Shown here: positions 1 through 11,217 of the stretch, piece by piece
How positions within the stretch are numbered: position 1 is the stretch's first letter
Layout of the letters: every line of letters starts with the position of its first letter
Source: Luidia sarsii
Lineage: Eukaryota > Echinodermata > Asteroidea > Paxillosida > Luidiidae
Reading direction: 5' to 3'
NCBI GenBank assembly: GCA_949987565.1
Contig: OX465118.1
Span: 11,460,884 to 11,524,883 of the forward strand
DNA length: 64,000 bases
Position numbers and translations under genes: made by a program
The notes under the pieces: generated by a model
What the model was told of the DNA's origin: nothing
What the model saw: only the letters and a program-made list of their open reading frames with translations
The model's database searches: none

Positions 1-100
1 AAACGTCAGGTCCTCTAATTTTTGAGATTTATGTATTGCAGGTCATTTTTAGTAAGTTAGCAGTTTGCAACAGTTTTTGTATTAACTTCATGCTTTATTT
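1..100. repeat. Right half of a GAAACGTCAGGCC foldback element
   Basis: aacgtcaggtcctctaat followed by the flank gtaagttagcagtttgcaac matches the family seen as full palindromes at 5400-5550 and 9236-9390. The copy is cut by the window edge and sits only a few bases before the acceptor of the exon at 109. Confidence 0.55.
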
Positions 101-108
101 GTCTACAG

Positions 109-272
109 ATCTTCATAGAGATTTCCTGCAAATAGCAGCTGAAAACTCATCGCTGGAAATTAACTTGGAAGAAAACCCTCTTACCAATGACAGCCATAGA
201 CTACTTACGGAGGTCGCAGGCACAAACATCACAGCTAGTGAACCTGCAGATAACTTTAACAGCTTGGATTGA
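109..272 (+). CDS. Last exon of an unidentified gene (5' part outside window)
   Basis: An acceptor (TTGTCTACAG) ends at 108 and the frame stays open to a TGA ending at 272. The exon starts in phase 1, so it joins an upstream exon outside the window. The roughly 54 residues are acidic and polar (LHRDFLQIAAENSSLEI near the start, ending in NFNSLD) with no membrane segment or motif I know. A polyadenylation signal lies about 500 bases downstream, as expected for a terminal exon. I do not recognise the family. Confidence 0.5.
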
Positions 273-790
273 TTGTTGTTAATAAGCCTCAGCCCTTTTT
301 GTCAGTCGTGGCTTGCTGAAAAAAAAATCAAAAGTCAGTTCTGCTGTTGAAGGCAAGAGGCTGTAGGGTACAAGCCTTAGCCAACATGGCTGCTTCAAGT
401 TCCTTTTGCATGTAATCAAAATGGATAAATTAATTAAAAAGGCTATTTGAATAGTTCCTGAATAATGTTAAGACACATTGTAGTATGTGTGTGATTCTTA
501 ATTGAAAGAAAAACACCAACACACCCACTAACACAGTCACAAACATAAACAAATGATAAAACTTTAGTAGCAGGTTGCATGTTATGTAAAATTAGTTTGC
601 TATGATATTCGAGATTTTTTATTTGCATTTTGTAAAGATATTTATTAAAAGCTATTTTAATTACAGCTTTAAACTTTAATGACTTTACATCATGGTGCTG
701 TGAATTTAGCAACTTTTATACAAAGAATTTATAGTGCAATAAGAAAGAAATCACGTGTATTGGGGGAAAATAAAGTACACAGTTTCTCTA
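273..790 (+). promoter_or_regulatory. Probable 3' UTR with polyadenylation signal
   Basis: AT-rich sequence following the stop at 272. An AATAAA hexamer at 769-774 (gggaaaataaagtac) is the first good polyadenylation signal on this strand after the stop. No other coding signal is visible here. Confidence 0.4.
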
Positions 791-949
791 ATTGATCGGT
801 TTGCCTTTGGTATTTGTGTTGTTCTGGACTACATTAATATTTGTGTGAGTTTACAAGGATATACAGCCGTGCTTCTTGTGTAGGCAACTCTTTGTAATGG
901 CCATAATCAATCAATGAATATTATTAATCTTGCAAATTTCTTTGCTATT

Positions 950-1115
950 TTTTCAATTCGTTGAACAATTCCCAGTCAGTTTTTGCTTCGTTTGTTTGAC
1001 TTTATATTAATCTTAATTAGACAATTATTGTATCAAATGGAAAGGACGACCGTTTTTTTAAGATATAAAGAAATTCAATGAACGTAAATGGAAACTGACT
1101 GGGAAAAAAATTAAA
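950..1115. repeat. tRNA-SINE tail fragments, both orientations
   Basis: Contains cccagtcagtttttgcttcg and, inverted, aactgactgggaa. These are the constant 3' part of the tRNA-derived SINE seen complete at 9715-9840 and 44335-44525. No tRNA-like head is present. Confidence 0.45.
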
Positions 1116-1630
1116 AATGAATTTGGCAATGAAAATGTGACTGAACTGGGCCCAAATTAGGCCTATTTAGAGTACACAAACAACGTGTGGTTTCCATATT
1201 CAGAAGTACACGTGTAGGGCCTACTGATCATGATGGCGTTGTTTTGCCTGAGAGCACAGTAACCTAGATCCGCCTTCGGTGCTACTTCAATTGAGATGCA
1301 CTTTTCGCGTTTTCCTCGTCACTTGCTACAAAGACAGTAGATCAAAAAGGAAAGAAAGGGTGGTAACCTTGGTGCATAGTACGCGTATTATGTATTCATG
1401 TATTCATGATGGTTTGCGTTATCACGCTCGCGCATGCGTGTTGCACACGGGGCGTGTACGATTACCACCCATCCTCCGTACATCAGATAATTATCGAGGA
1501 GGCGCGTCTCGTGATCAGTTCACAGTCGAAGAAGACCTGCATTGGCGAAGGTAAGGGGAATATTAAAGCTGTTTTCTTTTTTTCTAAAACAGTTTTCTTT
1601 TTCTTTGCTTCGCATTTTGACTGACTGGTC
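1116..1630. other. Intergenic, nothing recognised
   Basis: Short open frames occur on both strands near 1280-1620, but none has a matching splice context or recognisable protein sequence. I see no gene here. Confidence 0.4.
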
Positions 1631-1980
1631 TTAAAGGCCCAATACCATATTGGGAAGATCGGAAAAAAAATGTCCACAGATTTCCTTCTTATTTACACAG
1701 TTTGTAGATGATCATGATAGAATCCTCATGTTGAAATCTTACGGTCTGGCATGCTGTACTTCCCTAGAAATCTTCACTCAAACATCGACAAATTATGACC
1801 CGCAAGTCATAAACTATTTCTTACACTACAGAATGCTGTGCAAAAGCCGTGACGGTTTTTTACCTTTTTCTACTTTCTAAGATTGCCATTTGAGCTAAAA
1901 CCTTCGCAAGATTGCTTTTTGGGATGTTTAATGGTTTAACACATATTTTGACCTTTACCAATGTTGTATTGGGCCTTTAA
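1631..1980. mobile_element. TTAA-flanked MITE, family A (copy 1)
   Basis: Begins TTAAAGGCCCAATACCATATTGG and ends with the inverted CCAATGTTGTATTGGGCCTTTAA, so it has terminal inverted repeats of about 20 bases and a TTAA on each side. The interior matches copies at 46005, 47754, 55830 and 62828. A TTAA target suggests mobilisation by a piggyBac-type transposase; that is inference, as no transposase is present. Confidence 0.75.
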
Positions 1981-2009
1981 GGAATTCCAAAATACACAAA
2001 AAAATGGTG

Positions 2010-2110
2010 CAAACTGCTTGGCCCACTAAAAACAAAATCAAATTTATTAAAATTAGGAGGGCCTGACGTTTCGATCCAAGCAGAACCTTTCTCAAAGGGC
2101 CTCCAAATTT
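2010..2110. repeat. GAAACGTCAGGCC family fragment
   Basis: gagggcctgacgtttcgatc, then agcagaacctttctcaaagg, with the flank gcaaactgcttggcccac: one arm and flank of the foldback family described at 5400-5550. Confidence 0.5.
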
Positions 2111-2900
2111 TGATATTTTTGGTCATTTTAGCCAGTAAGCAGTTCCCAACATTTTTTCATATTACTTTAAAAATCCTGTCTCACGAATTAGGAGGGCCTG
2201 AGGCAGGCAATTTCGCGAAGGCCGAATAAAGTAAAAGCTTGTATTCGTATAAATATCCCCAATGAACGATCTTACATGCCAGGGAAAATTATTTTGAAGA
2301 GTAAATAATTATTGAGTTGTTCAAAATGATGGACGGTGATGAAATATCCGCGTCTATGAATTATCTTCCTGCACTGTGCAGTCAGAAATTTGTTTTGGAG
2401 AAAATGAAAGCCGTCATCAAATTTACGAGAGTTGTTGAACAGATGCGTTGCGATATCCAATTAAGAATTTAACTGAAATATTCCTGAAAGCCCTTGATAC
2501 CTGAGATGTTGTTTTTGTATCTATCGTTTCGAGCAAAACGGGGGCTTTTTTATTCTGCCTTTGAAAAAAAAGGTCGTGCCGGGATTAAAACGTCAAGGAC
2601 TTGTTTGAGTTGCATTTTGGTCATTGAAGTCTGTGAGATTGTGACATTATTTCCTTGTAAGGTTGTCTAAAATTGCCCAGATAAATACTGACTTCGGTGG
2701 GAGTGATTTGTACAAATGTTGGTAGGAATTTTTTTTCTGGTATTTTTTTCTAGACATCATGTTTGTTTATGCAGCGTGTTTTGGTGGTCTTTCTCCCGTT
2801 GCTACATATATGCCAAAAGGAACAGGTTCATTCTTAGAAAGTTTTAAGATGGGGAAATCTAATTCAATTCAATTTTGACTGGCGCCTCCATCCCGTTGCA
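2111..2900. other. Intergenic, nothing recognised
   Basis: AT-rich DNA with only short open frames lacking splice context. The end grades into a TATA/poly-T tract and a SINE head. Confidence 0.35.
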
Positions 2901-2907
2901 AAGACTA

Positions 2908-2909
2908 TA

Positions 2910-2940
<31 letters not shown>

Positions 2941-3055
2941 GGGGGGAGGCCACCATCTAAATAAGGGCAAGATATCTCGGATGGAATAGCGCTGGTACGC
3001 AAAACCAGAGATCTCGGGTTCAAGTCAAAGGTTTCTTTGGCAATCTTTTTCCATC
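2908..3055 (+). repeat. Poly-T tract and degenerate tRNA-SINE head
   Basis: A T homopolymer of about 30 bases and a G run lead into gatatctcggatggaatagc and gatctcgggttcaagtc, which match the A-box and B-box region of the tRNA-derived SINE family. This copy is degenerate. Confidence 0.5.
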
Positions 3056-4490
3056 AATTAAATTTATTTTGAGTTGAAAATGTATTCGAAAAATATTTTT
3101 TATGGAAATATAGGCAAGAACATCTTACTGGTCGTGTTGCTATTATGATAATATTGATTAATAATTTTCTTCAGGAAAATAGGTTAGTTATAGGTTCGTT
3201 TGGCTAGGTCGTCCGTCCTTGCTGAGTTTTGTCTTGCCGTCGTCGCGATGAGCATTACTAAAGGCCTTTATTGCCGCCTCTCGCTCACCAATTGGTGATC
3301 GGTGACCGAGATAATATCATTATTCACTTCATCCACACAGTTTCTTTTTTTGCATGTGTAGTTCAAGCGTTTCTGTAGTTACCTATTTCTGCACAACAAA
3401 TGAGTCGTGTTTTCTTAGATAGCGCGTGAGTGGGTCGGCCTGTTCCCTTTCTTTCTGATTACGACCTCACTCATGCGAGGCGTTCTATGAAAAACCCGCT
3501 AGAAGTGCACGGACAATGACTTTACGTGGATGTAGTCTCTTTCCTTGCTCTAAATTGGTAGATGCAAGTTGGGGCTGATTGATTATTCAAGGCACTTTCA
3601 CCGATGAGGGCGCACCTTCTGGGCACTTCCAACTTTTGAGGGTAGAAATGGAATTTGACGAGTGTGCTGTGTGATGTGTATAAATGTGCATTGTATCCCT
3701 GAAAATGAAATAAATAAATGAATAAATAAGACCTTAATTCTTCCCTTTTTGATTACGGTAAAGAATTAAGTTTTATATCTCGTGCTAGCTGTCAAGATGA
3801 TTTTTTTAGTACACAAATACTTCATGGTTCAGTTAATACAATGCTTGTATAGGGGGAGTAACTCATGTATTATTAAAGGAATTAATCTTAAAATTGTCTA
3901 TAAATATAACATACAGGCTTTGTTTTATTCATAATTATGTCCATGGTGGCAGTAATTAATGAGTGACCTTCAGTTATTCCCTATACGGGGTGATATCGGG
4001 AATGCGGTGATTAGACTGCCACAATGGATACGTTAATCAAGCAAATTAAGCCTGTCTGTTTGTCCTATGGGTTGACCTCCAGTAATTGATGACTTAAGAG
4101 AGAGGACTAACATTCAGGCAGTACCATCCGGGAGTTAGAGTTCTACAGAATTACGATTACTCCCAAAGTTACCCCTTACTCACTTGGTGTACTACATTCT
4201 AACCCCACAATATCTTCTAATTACAGCATCAGCATGCGTTGTCATTTACTGTCCATGACAGTACCTTTGCCATGGCTTTTATTCAAGATGATATTGTTTG
4301 GTGAGTGTGCACAAACATTGCATTTTTTTTTTTTACGTGCATGCTTATTATTTTGTGGGAAATGGGGATAATATTGTCTGTTAGTTGACCTGATGAACGT
4401 ACTATCCCAGCAGGACTTTTTTTTTTTAGGATTCTCAGTCACAATAAACGATAAACACAGAGACAAACTAGCTATAATTATAGATAGCCG
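3056..4490. other. Intergenic, nothing recognised
   Basis: No open frame with splice support on either strand. Notable only for an A-rich (AATAAATG)-type stretch around 3705-3732. Otherwise low-information AT-rich DNA. Confidence 0.35.
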
Positions 4491-4495
4491 TATTA

Positions 4496-4775
4496 AGCCC
4501 TGTTCACACTGCATGGCGATTCCCTTGGGAATACATTTCTTGGGGAATTCCCGGGGTTTTTCTTACCCCACCAACACCCTCCCAATCATTCACACTGGAC
4601 CCATTTGGAAACTCTCGGGGACCCTTTTCCCCCGACGAAATCGTAAAACCCCGGGGTTTTCTCCTTCTTCCCTACCCCCGAGCAGGGGTGAAAATTCCCA
4701 GGGGAAAAGCTTATCCCTGGGGACTTCTTCGGTAGTGTGAATAGCCCGACCGAAATCCCCGGGGATTTCGTCTAG
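4496..4775. repeat. CCCCGGGG-rich foldback MITE, family H (copy 1)
   Basis: tgttcacactgcatggcg at the left and gggatttcgtctagggtgaa at the right enclose blocks such as accccggggttttctccttc and ccctacccccgagcaggggt. The block ccctacccccgagcaggg recurs at 23058-23075 in a second copy. GC content is far above the flanks. Confidence 0.6.
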
Positions 4776-5395
4776 GGTGAAAGCCATTTCAAGGTCAAGG
4801 GCAGCCAAGGGCAGATGTCAATGGATGCATTCCAGGGAGGGGCTCCTCTTTGCAGTGGATATTGGTATGGATATGGATATGGATTGTTACGAATGACACT
4901 GAAACATGGATCACGTGCACGGGAGACACAAGGGAAGATATGAATGGAAACAAAAAAATAAAGTCGTTTAAAAAAAGTCCTGCTAGGATCGATCGTCAGG
5001 CCCTCGTAGTTTTTGATATTCGCGTTTTGGTCATTTCAGTCAGTAAGTAGTTTGCAATTTTTTTGGTAATTATATACTGTAGTCAATTTAATTGTTGTGT
5101 TCCTACCAGTTCCTACCAAACCTTTATTGGAAAGGCCCAAGATGGCGCCTGAATTTTCCTCGGAGAAAATTTTTATGACCAAAAAGGTTCGGTCTATATC
5201 ATCGTACACCTATGTGGTGGAGGTGTCTTGACCCTATGAATTGTTTCTCGATACATCAACATAATCCCATCAAAATATGAAACCTGACAAAAGCTCCTCA
5301 TAAAAAATAATTGTGGTCGAAGCATCACTCCATCTCCCATTTTTGAAATTTGCCCTATTCAATATATAATTATTTAAATATTGGGGTGATATACA
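4776..5395. other. Intergenic with GAAACGTCAGGCC fragment
   Basis: cctgctaggatcgatcgtcaggccctcgta at 4979-5008 followed by cagtaagtagtttgcaat is another half copy of that foldback family. The rest holds no recognisable gene. Confidence 0.4.
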
Positions 5396-5399
5396 AAAG

Positions 5400-5552
5400 T
5401 GTTGCAAACTGCTTACTGACTAAAATAACCAAAATGTAAATCTTAAAGTTTAGTGGGCCTGACGTTTCGATCCTAGCAGGACCTTTCTCAAAGACTCTGC
5501 CTTTGAGAAAGGTCCTGCTAGGATCGAAACGTCAGGCCCACTAAATTTTAAT
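5400..5552. repeat. Near-perfect palindromic foldback element, family E
   Basis: agtgggcctgacgtttcgat cctagcaggacctttctcaa is followed, after about ten bases, by its reverse complement ttgagaaaggtcctgctagg atcgaaacgtcaggcccact. Each arm is about 45 bases. The outer flank gttgcaaactgcttactgac recurs at 25395 and, inverted, at 19790. Copies or halves occur at least ten times in the window. Confidence 0.85.
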
Positions 5553-5589
5553 ATTTAAATGTTGATGTCTTTTTTGGGCGCTTTCACAG

Positions 5590-8031
5590 TCGCAAACTTC
5601 GCAGCGATCCGAGGAGCCAAGAGCCTGTATTACGGAGCTCCACCCTTGCCTAGTCACGGTGAACACTGGATGCAAGCGGCCGCCCGTGAGATACGCGAAC
5701 GGGGTCGAGTACCCTCAACAGGTGCAGCTAATTACCGATATGAGTTAATGAACGAAATTATATCAAAATGATGACAATGATAATTATGATGATTATGGGA
5801 AGAGAAGAGATCACCAGACAAAAGCAATGGTTCTCGCTAATCCTGCTTTGGTATGGCTATAAATAAATGAGATATTTCATCATTATCACTTAATCAATGA
5901 GCTAGGCCTATGTGCTAAAGGAGACATTTTTATCACGCTCAAGGAACAAAGGGCCTTTACGAAATGAAGGCTTAGGCTCAGGCTTCGTCTCCGTCTGACA
6001 AAACCTGAAAATCCAAGTTGTAGTTTGTTTCCGAATTTGAAGGTTTGTTGATTGATAGGTACAGAGTATTCACCAAGAAACTGGGGCCAAACGCTTGTTC
6101 ATAGATGCCTGTGATATTATAACGAGCAAGATGAATATGACCGAAGCCTGAGCCCGAGCCTAAGCCTTCATTTCGTAAACGGCCTATGTGGGTCATTGAC
6201 CCTTTTGTCTTTACCGCAGAGGGCGCTATTTGTCCTAATCCGGGACCTCTTGGTATGAAGGATGGGACCATTACTGACAGCAGCATCAGCGTCTCTTCAT
6301 CGAAAAACAACGATGTTGGTCCTCGCACTCGCCTCGACTATGAAGGTATAAATTATGCGAAAATTATCCCTTGTCTATATCCAAGCAAAAGGGTTTCATT
6401 GTTTGTATTTTGTTTGTTTTTAAGGAATAATTGGTGCAAATTGAAGAACCCATGAAATTATCTTAGGTCAAACAAACCAAGGAAAAACTGACTCTGAACT
6501 TTTGCACAAATTGAAAGATTGACATAGAAAACTTTGACTGGACCGGGACTTTAAATTGTTTTCTTTTTACTAAAAAAATTCCTTTGTTTTGTATTGGCCG
6601 TCTAGCTTGTTAAAGAGTTGAAAGGGAGGTTAAAAAAATTGCTTTCTGGCTGATAAAAAAATCACTATTGTTTGACTGTCGAATCCAAAGCCATTATTAT
6701 TTTATCTCACTAAACGAGTTTGCTTCACAGCTCTTTAGAAGCTTTTCAGAACGAGAGATTGTCTGTTTGATTTCTTATAGGGGTAAAGGTGGGATGGGTT
6801 GCACAAGGAGGTGACGCAAACCCATGGATCCAGGTAGACTTCCAGACTAAGGTCTACGTCACTGGGTTGATCACCCAAGGATGTAGCGATTCATCGAAAT
6901 GGGTCCAGGATTACACAGCCAAGTACAGCAACGATGGACTGACATTGGAGGACGCATTTGACACTGATGTGACACCTCAAGTGGTGCGTTATGGTTTAAA
7001 AACATTGTATCAATGTTGGGCTGACTCTAGTGCTCTGCACTGCTCTGCTGTGTATGATGTGGTCTGTGCAGTGCTGTGCTCTGCGGTGCTACGCAGTGCT
7101 GTGCTGCCCCCTGCCCTGCACTGCCCTGCCATATGCCCTGCCCTACCTTGCCTTGCCCTGCCTACCCTCACTACCCTGCCCTGGCCTGCCCTACCCTGCC
7201 CGGTTCTCAGTGCCCTGGCCTGGCCTGGCCTGGCCTGGCCTGGCCTGGCCTGGCCTGGCCTGGCCTGCCCTGCCCTGCCCTGCCCTTCCCTGCTCTCCCT
7301 GCTCTTCCCTTCCCTTCCCTTCCCTTCCCTTCCCTTCCCTTCCCTGCCCTTCTCTGCCCTTCTCTGCCCTGCCCTGCCCTGCCCTGCCCTGCCTTGCCCC
7401 GCCCCGCTTCGCCCTGTCCCGCTCCGCCCTGCCCTGCCCTTCCCTGCCCTTCCCTGCCCTTCCCTGCCCTTCCCTGCCCTTCCCTGCCCTGTCCTGCCCT
7501 GCCCTGCCCTGTCCTGTCCTGCCCTGTTCTGCCCTTCCCTGCTCTGCCCTGCCCTGCCCTGCCCTGCCCTGCCCTGTCCTGCCCTGCCCTGCCCTGTCCT
7601 GCCCTGTCCTGCCCTGCCCTGCCCTGCCCTGCCCTGCCCTGCCCTTCCCTGCCCTTCCCTGCCCTGCCCTGCCCTGCCCTTCCCTGCCCTTCCCTGCCCT
7701 TCCCTGCCCTACCCTGCCCTGCCCTGCCCTGCCCTGCCCTGCCCTGCCCTGCCCTGCCCTGCCCTGCCCTGCCCTGCCCTGCCCTGCCCTGCCCTGCCCT
7801 GCCCTGCCCTGCTCTGCCCTGCCCTGCTCTGTTCTGTACTTCATCATCATCACAGTGGTCACTGTAAATCTAATTTCTTACTACTCTTCTACAGTTCACT
7901 GGTAATTCCAATAGCAACACTCACGTCACTGCCACGTTCAACTCTGTACTCTACACCAGGATCGTGCGCATTCTGCCTATATCTTGCAACGGTTACTGTT
8001 GCTTGCGTTTTGAGGTTCTTGGCTGCCGACC
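5590..8031 (+). CDS. F5/8C (discoidin) domain protein, internal exons
   Basis: Four exons join in phase: 5590-5721 (1-1), 6220-6345 (1-1), 6781-6983 (1-0), 7895-8031 (0-2). The last three encode one complete F5/8 type C domain: a first cysteine (GAICPNPGPLGMKDG), the core WVAQGGDANPWIQVDF and VTGLITQG, then FTGNSNSN, RIVRILPI and the closing EVLGC. Domains of this fold bind phospholipid or carbohydrate on cell surfaces or matrix, so a secreted or extracellular role is inferred. The first exon (ANFAAIRGAKSLYYG onward) is supported by phase and splice sites only; its other forward frame reads GCKRPPVRYANGVEY, but that frame does not match the next exon. The exon at 7895 ends in phase 2 (gtaagt), so more exons follow that I could not find. 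Start and stop are not seen. Confidence 0.75.
5951..6186. mobile_element. Inverted-repeat element, family L (copy 1)
   Basis: tttacgaaatgaaggcttag at 5954 is mirrored by ctaagccttcatttcgtaaa ending near 6180. The interior matches a second copy at 55378-55592. The element lies in the intron between the first two exons of the discoidin gene and ends about 35 bases before an acceptor. Confidence 0.7.
6425..6555 (-). repeat. tRNA-SINE tail, inverted
   Basis: caaggaaaaactgactctga and gaaaactttgactggaccgg are the reverse complement of the constant 3' half of the tRNA-derived SINE; the tRNA-like head is missing. It lies in the discoidin gene intron 6346-6780. Confidence 0.55.
7105..7842. repeat. 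CCCTG pentamer array (G-quadruplex-prone)
   Basis: About 740 bases of nearly uninterrupted 5-base units: mostly CCCTG, with blocks of CCTGG (7215-7265) and TTCCC (7300-7345) and interspersed CCTTC variants. It fills most of the 911-base intron inside the discoidin domain. On the minus strand the unit reads GGGCA, giving G3-N2 runs. The lack of stops in several frames produces long artificial ORFs on both strands. Confidence 0.95.
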
Positions 8032-9235
8032 GTAAGTAGTGTGGTGTGGTACAACCCTGGCACAGGGAATTTCTTGACGAAGGCAGTTATAGGCCTTTCT
8101 GGCATCGAACTAAAAGCGAGGCTATGGGTTCTAGACTTCCAAGATTAATTGTTGCTGTTCCCCACTATTTTTGGACCTTTTCTCGACATATTCTTCAACA
8201 AAACCGAACGTTATCTTAAGAACAAAGGTAAGATCCCTTGAATTTACCGCCATCTTGGAAATCTAGCGCCTGTAGTCTCGCTTTGGGCTCAATACATAAA
8301 ATTTGCATTATTAGATGATGAGTGGATTAATAGGTGAAGAATTGATTGATTCATGTAGATAATTTATTGGTAGATAATGAAATAATTGATAGGTATATGA
8401 TTAATTGATTCTAAGAAGACCATGTAATTAATAGATGATTAAATGATTAATATATAGATGTCAATTAGATGTTTAATTGAGTACTTGTCATTAACTTATT
8501 AAAAGATTATCATTTTATTGATTACTACATTAATCCTTTCCTTTGTTTGATTAATACATTACATTATTGTCCTGATTTTTGCACAATGCATGTCCAATAG
8601 TCTATTGTCACTATTCAAGCCACAATTATTACCTGCACAAGTATTTAATTGCACACATTCTTTGTTTTCCGTGAAAGTGGAGCTATACAGTTCCTTTTAT
8701 TACATCAATTACAACAACAAATCACAAAACTAATTAAATCAGAGACTCTCTGCACAATAGTTATAAATTGAAGAACACCAAAAAAGATATTTTTTACGTT
8801 TACCGTCAAGTTTGATAAAAGCTATGCCAAATCAATATTTAATATTGAATCAATGTTAACAACTTCAAACGATTTTCTGCAAAAGACGTCAGTGCTGATT
8901 CTTTTTTTAACAGATCTGCGTCCATCCGTTTTTAGTCCAAAACAGGAGATATTCTCTTTATATGAGCATATAATACTACTGCTATTTCTAATTTTACATA
9001 TGTTTTTCCAAATGGCTCTATACAAACGAGCTATTGAAAATAGATAATATACACATTACATTATTATAAATATTTTTTATCAAACAAAAAATTATGGAGA
9101 TTTGTAAACGACATAAATAATATATACAGACGTATTTAATTCCATAAACTTCTGATATTATTTTGGGGTATTTTGTTTGTACATTTTTTTTACAGAAAAG
9201 CACGATACAAAATAACTATACGTTACATTAAAAGT
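8032..9235. other. AT-rich stretch, no gene recognised
   Basis: May be an intron of the discoidin gene, since its last visible exon ends in phase 2. Repeated TTAATTGATT/ATTGAT-like words around 8300-8560 look like degenerate low-complexity DNA. No supported exon on either strand. Confidence 0.35.
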
Positions 9236-9390
9236 TTACAGGAATCTTTAATGGGCCTGACGTTTCGATTCTAGCAGGACCTTTAATTCTCTCTGCCTTT
9301 GAGAAATGTCCTAGGATCGAAACGTCAGGCCCACTAAATTTTGAGATTTGCATTTTTTTTTCAATAAGCAGTTTGCAACATTTTTTTTCA
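9236..9390. repeat. Palindromic foldback element, family E
   Basis: atgggcctgacgtttcgatt ctagcaggacc is mirrored by tcctaggatcgaaacgtcag gcccac. The right flank tcaataagcagtttgcaaca matches other copies of the family. Confidence 0.75.
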
Positions 9391-9514
9391 CCTGGAATCT
9401 TAAATGAAGGAAAGCCTTTCGTTTTACGACAATTTCCTTTAGTTAATGATGATCACGATTTTTTCGCTTTGACATTTTTCTTGAAGAGGTCGACGTGTGT
9501 TTCTAATAAGCCTT

Positions 9515-9712
9515 AATTAAGTCAAGCAAGCCAAGGAAAAACTGACTGGGAACTTTTGAACAATTTGAAAAATTGGCAAAGAAAACTTTGACTGGACCGT
9601 GACTTGAACCCGAGACCTCTGGACAACGTACCAGTGACAGTGTTCTTCCATCTGAGCTATCCAGCCAGTAGATGGTGGCCTCCCAAATAGTCAACATAGT
9701 CGGCATAGACTA
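9515..9712 (-). repeat. tRNA-derived SINE, inverted copy
   Basis: Reverse complement of the copy that follows: tgagctatccagccagtaga and gggacttgaacccgagacct are the A- and B-box regions read from the other strand, preceded by the tail caaggaaaaactgactggg. With the next element it forms a long head-to-head foldback. Confidence 0.75.
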
Positions 9713-9845
9713 GTTGACTATTTGGGAGGCCACAATCTAATGGCTGGATAGCTCAGATGGCAGAGCACTAGTACGTTAGTCCAGAGGTCTCGGGTTGAAG
9801 TCCCGGTCCAGTCGAAGTTTTCTTTGCCAATTTTTCAAGCCTTAA
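9713..9845 (+). repeat. tRNA-derived SINE, direct copy
   Basis: ggctggatagctcagatggc agagcac, then gaggtctcgggttgaagtcc, has an A-box-like and B-box-like spacing as in a tRNA gene, but the anticodon arm (about ctagtacgttagtccag) lacks a proper T33 loop and it is followed by the SINE body aagttttctttgccaatttt. I therefore call it a SINE and not a functional tRNA. Confidence 0.75.
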
Positions 9846-11215
9846 TTAAACTAAATTCAAGCTCCACAAACAACAATTTTGAGCCATAGCCATATCTGCT
9901 TAAGCAGCATACTAAATTATAATACGACAATAAACTAGAGATTTTAGAATTACAGTACGCAATAATTAGATCAAATTGAATTTTCACGAAACTAAAATCA
10001 ATGAAATTATTTAATCTGAATTACATCAATGAATCGTATAGTAAAGATTACGAAATTTTCAAAATCACTTATGTGAAGTGTGCATGGGATTTCTTAAATC
10101 AAAATTAAAATTCATATTGATATTGTTTTTCTTTGGAACATTATGTTACTGGTCTATATTTCGTTGTTAATTTAAAATAATTTTTATCAACTTCAACATT
10201 TTAATACACATAATAATACCTATGTACCTTTTGCCTGGTGATAGTCCGCGTTTGTTTTACTTTGTTCCATGTGTACCATCCGAAAAGAATATTGATATGA
10301 ACCAATGGTTTTCTCGTTTTCTGCCAATAGGACCCCAAAAAATAATTCCTTCAAAGAATTTGTGATTTTCATTGCCTGATTTCAAATGTTATAACATTTA
10401 TAAAATCACATTAGTCAAACTATATTGTGCGCAAAGCACATGATCAGATTGAAGTCAAAAGAAGTGCTGTGAGTAGAATTAGAATGAACTGTAAATTTTG
10501 TAACTTTGAGTGACTTTATTCTAATATTTACACGATAAAAAGATAAAACATCATGTGCAGTTTCGTTCCTAAATAAACAAGGATGTTTTTTTCAACACGT
10601 TTCCTCATCATAAACTGTTAAACATTTCGAATTAGGTTGGGTTTTTCTAATCAAAATATCAGCATTCTCTTCCTCAACAATTCCTACCAAACTGTATACT
10701 GTATTGGGTTCAGCACATATCAAAATAGTATAAAACATTTCATGAAAATGTTATGCAAAGCAACGATGAAATAATAAACCAAAGTTCTGTTCCCCAGCCC
10801 AAAAAGATTGTTTAAAGAACTTCTTTGAATTTAAACCATCGGTCGTTCTACATCAAAAATTATTTTTTAATACCAATCGAACGTAACAAAATATTACCAC
10901 CGATTCTGATAATAGTTTTCTCGATAAAATCACCAATTACAATGTAAAACAATTCGAGGCCATAGGCCCATTTCGTGGTTTTCTTAAAGCTTGTTCCTAA
11001 ATTTGAAGGTCATAATAGCAGAGACCATGGCCTATTTTGATCAATTTTCTTTCCGATTTTTTCTCCGCAAACAAGTGGGGAAACCTGTACTCGTAATTAT
11101 TTAGTGGAATTTTGTTTCGACAGAATGCTTCGTTTCGAAAGAGCGAATGCTTTACTCTTTAGTTACTCAAGATTTAGTAAATAAATCAATATTTTAGTCA
11201 AATAAATTAATGAAA
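9846..11215. other. AT-rich intergenic stretch, nothing recognised
   Basis: No open frame above background and no family repeat that I could match. Possible downstream flank of the secreted-protein gene on the minus strand. Confidence 0.35.
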
Positions 11216-11217
11216 TA

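Noticed and set aside
6789..8039. 416-residue and overlapping 291-, 263- and 223-residue open frames on both strands
   Set aside because: Created by the CCCTG array, whose unit contains no stop in several frames. Only the first and last parts are true discoidin exons, and they are joined by splicing across the array.
9737..9815. tRNA gene candidates at several SINE heads (also 27797, 44433)
   Set aside because: A- and B-box-like words are present, but the anticodon loop lacks T33 and each head is attached to the same dispersed body and tail, so these are SINEs.
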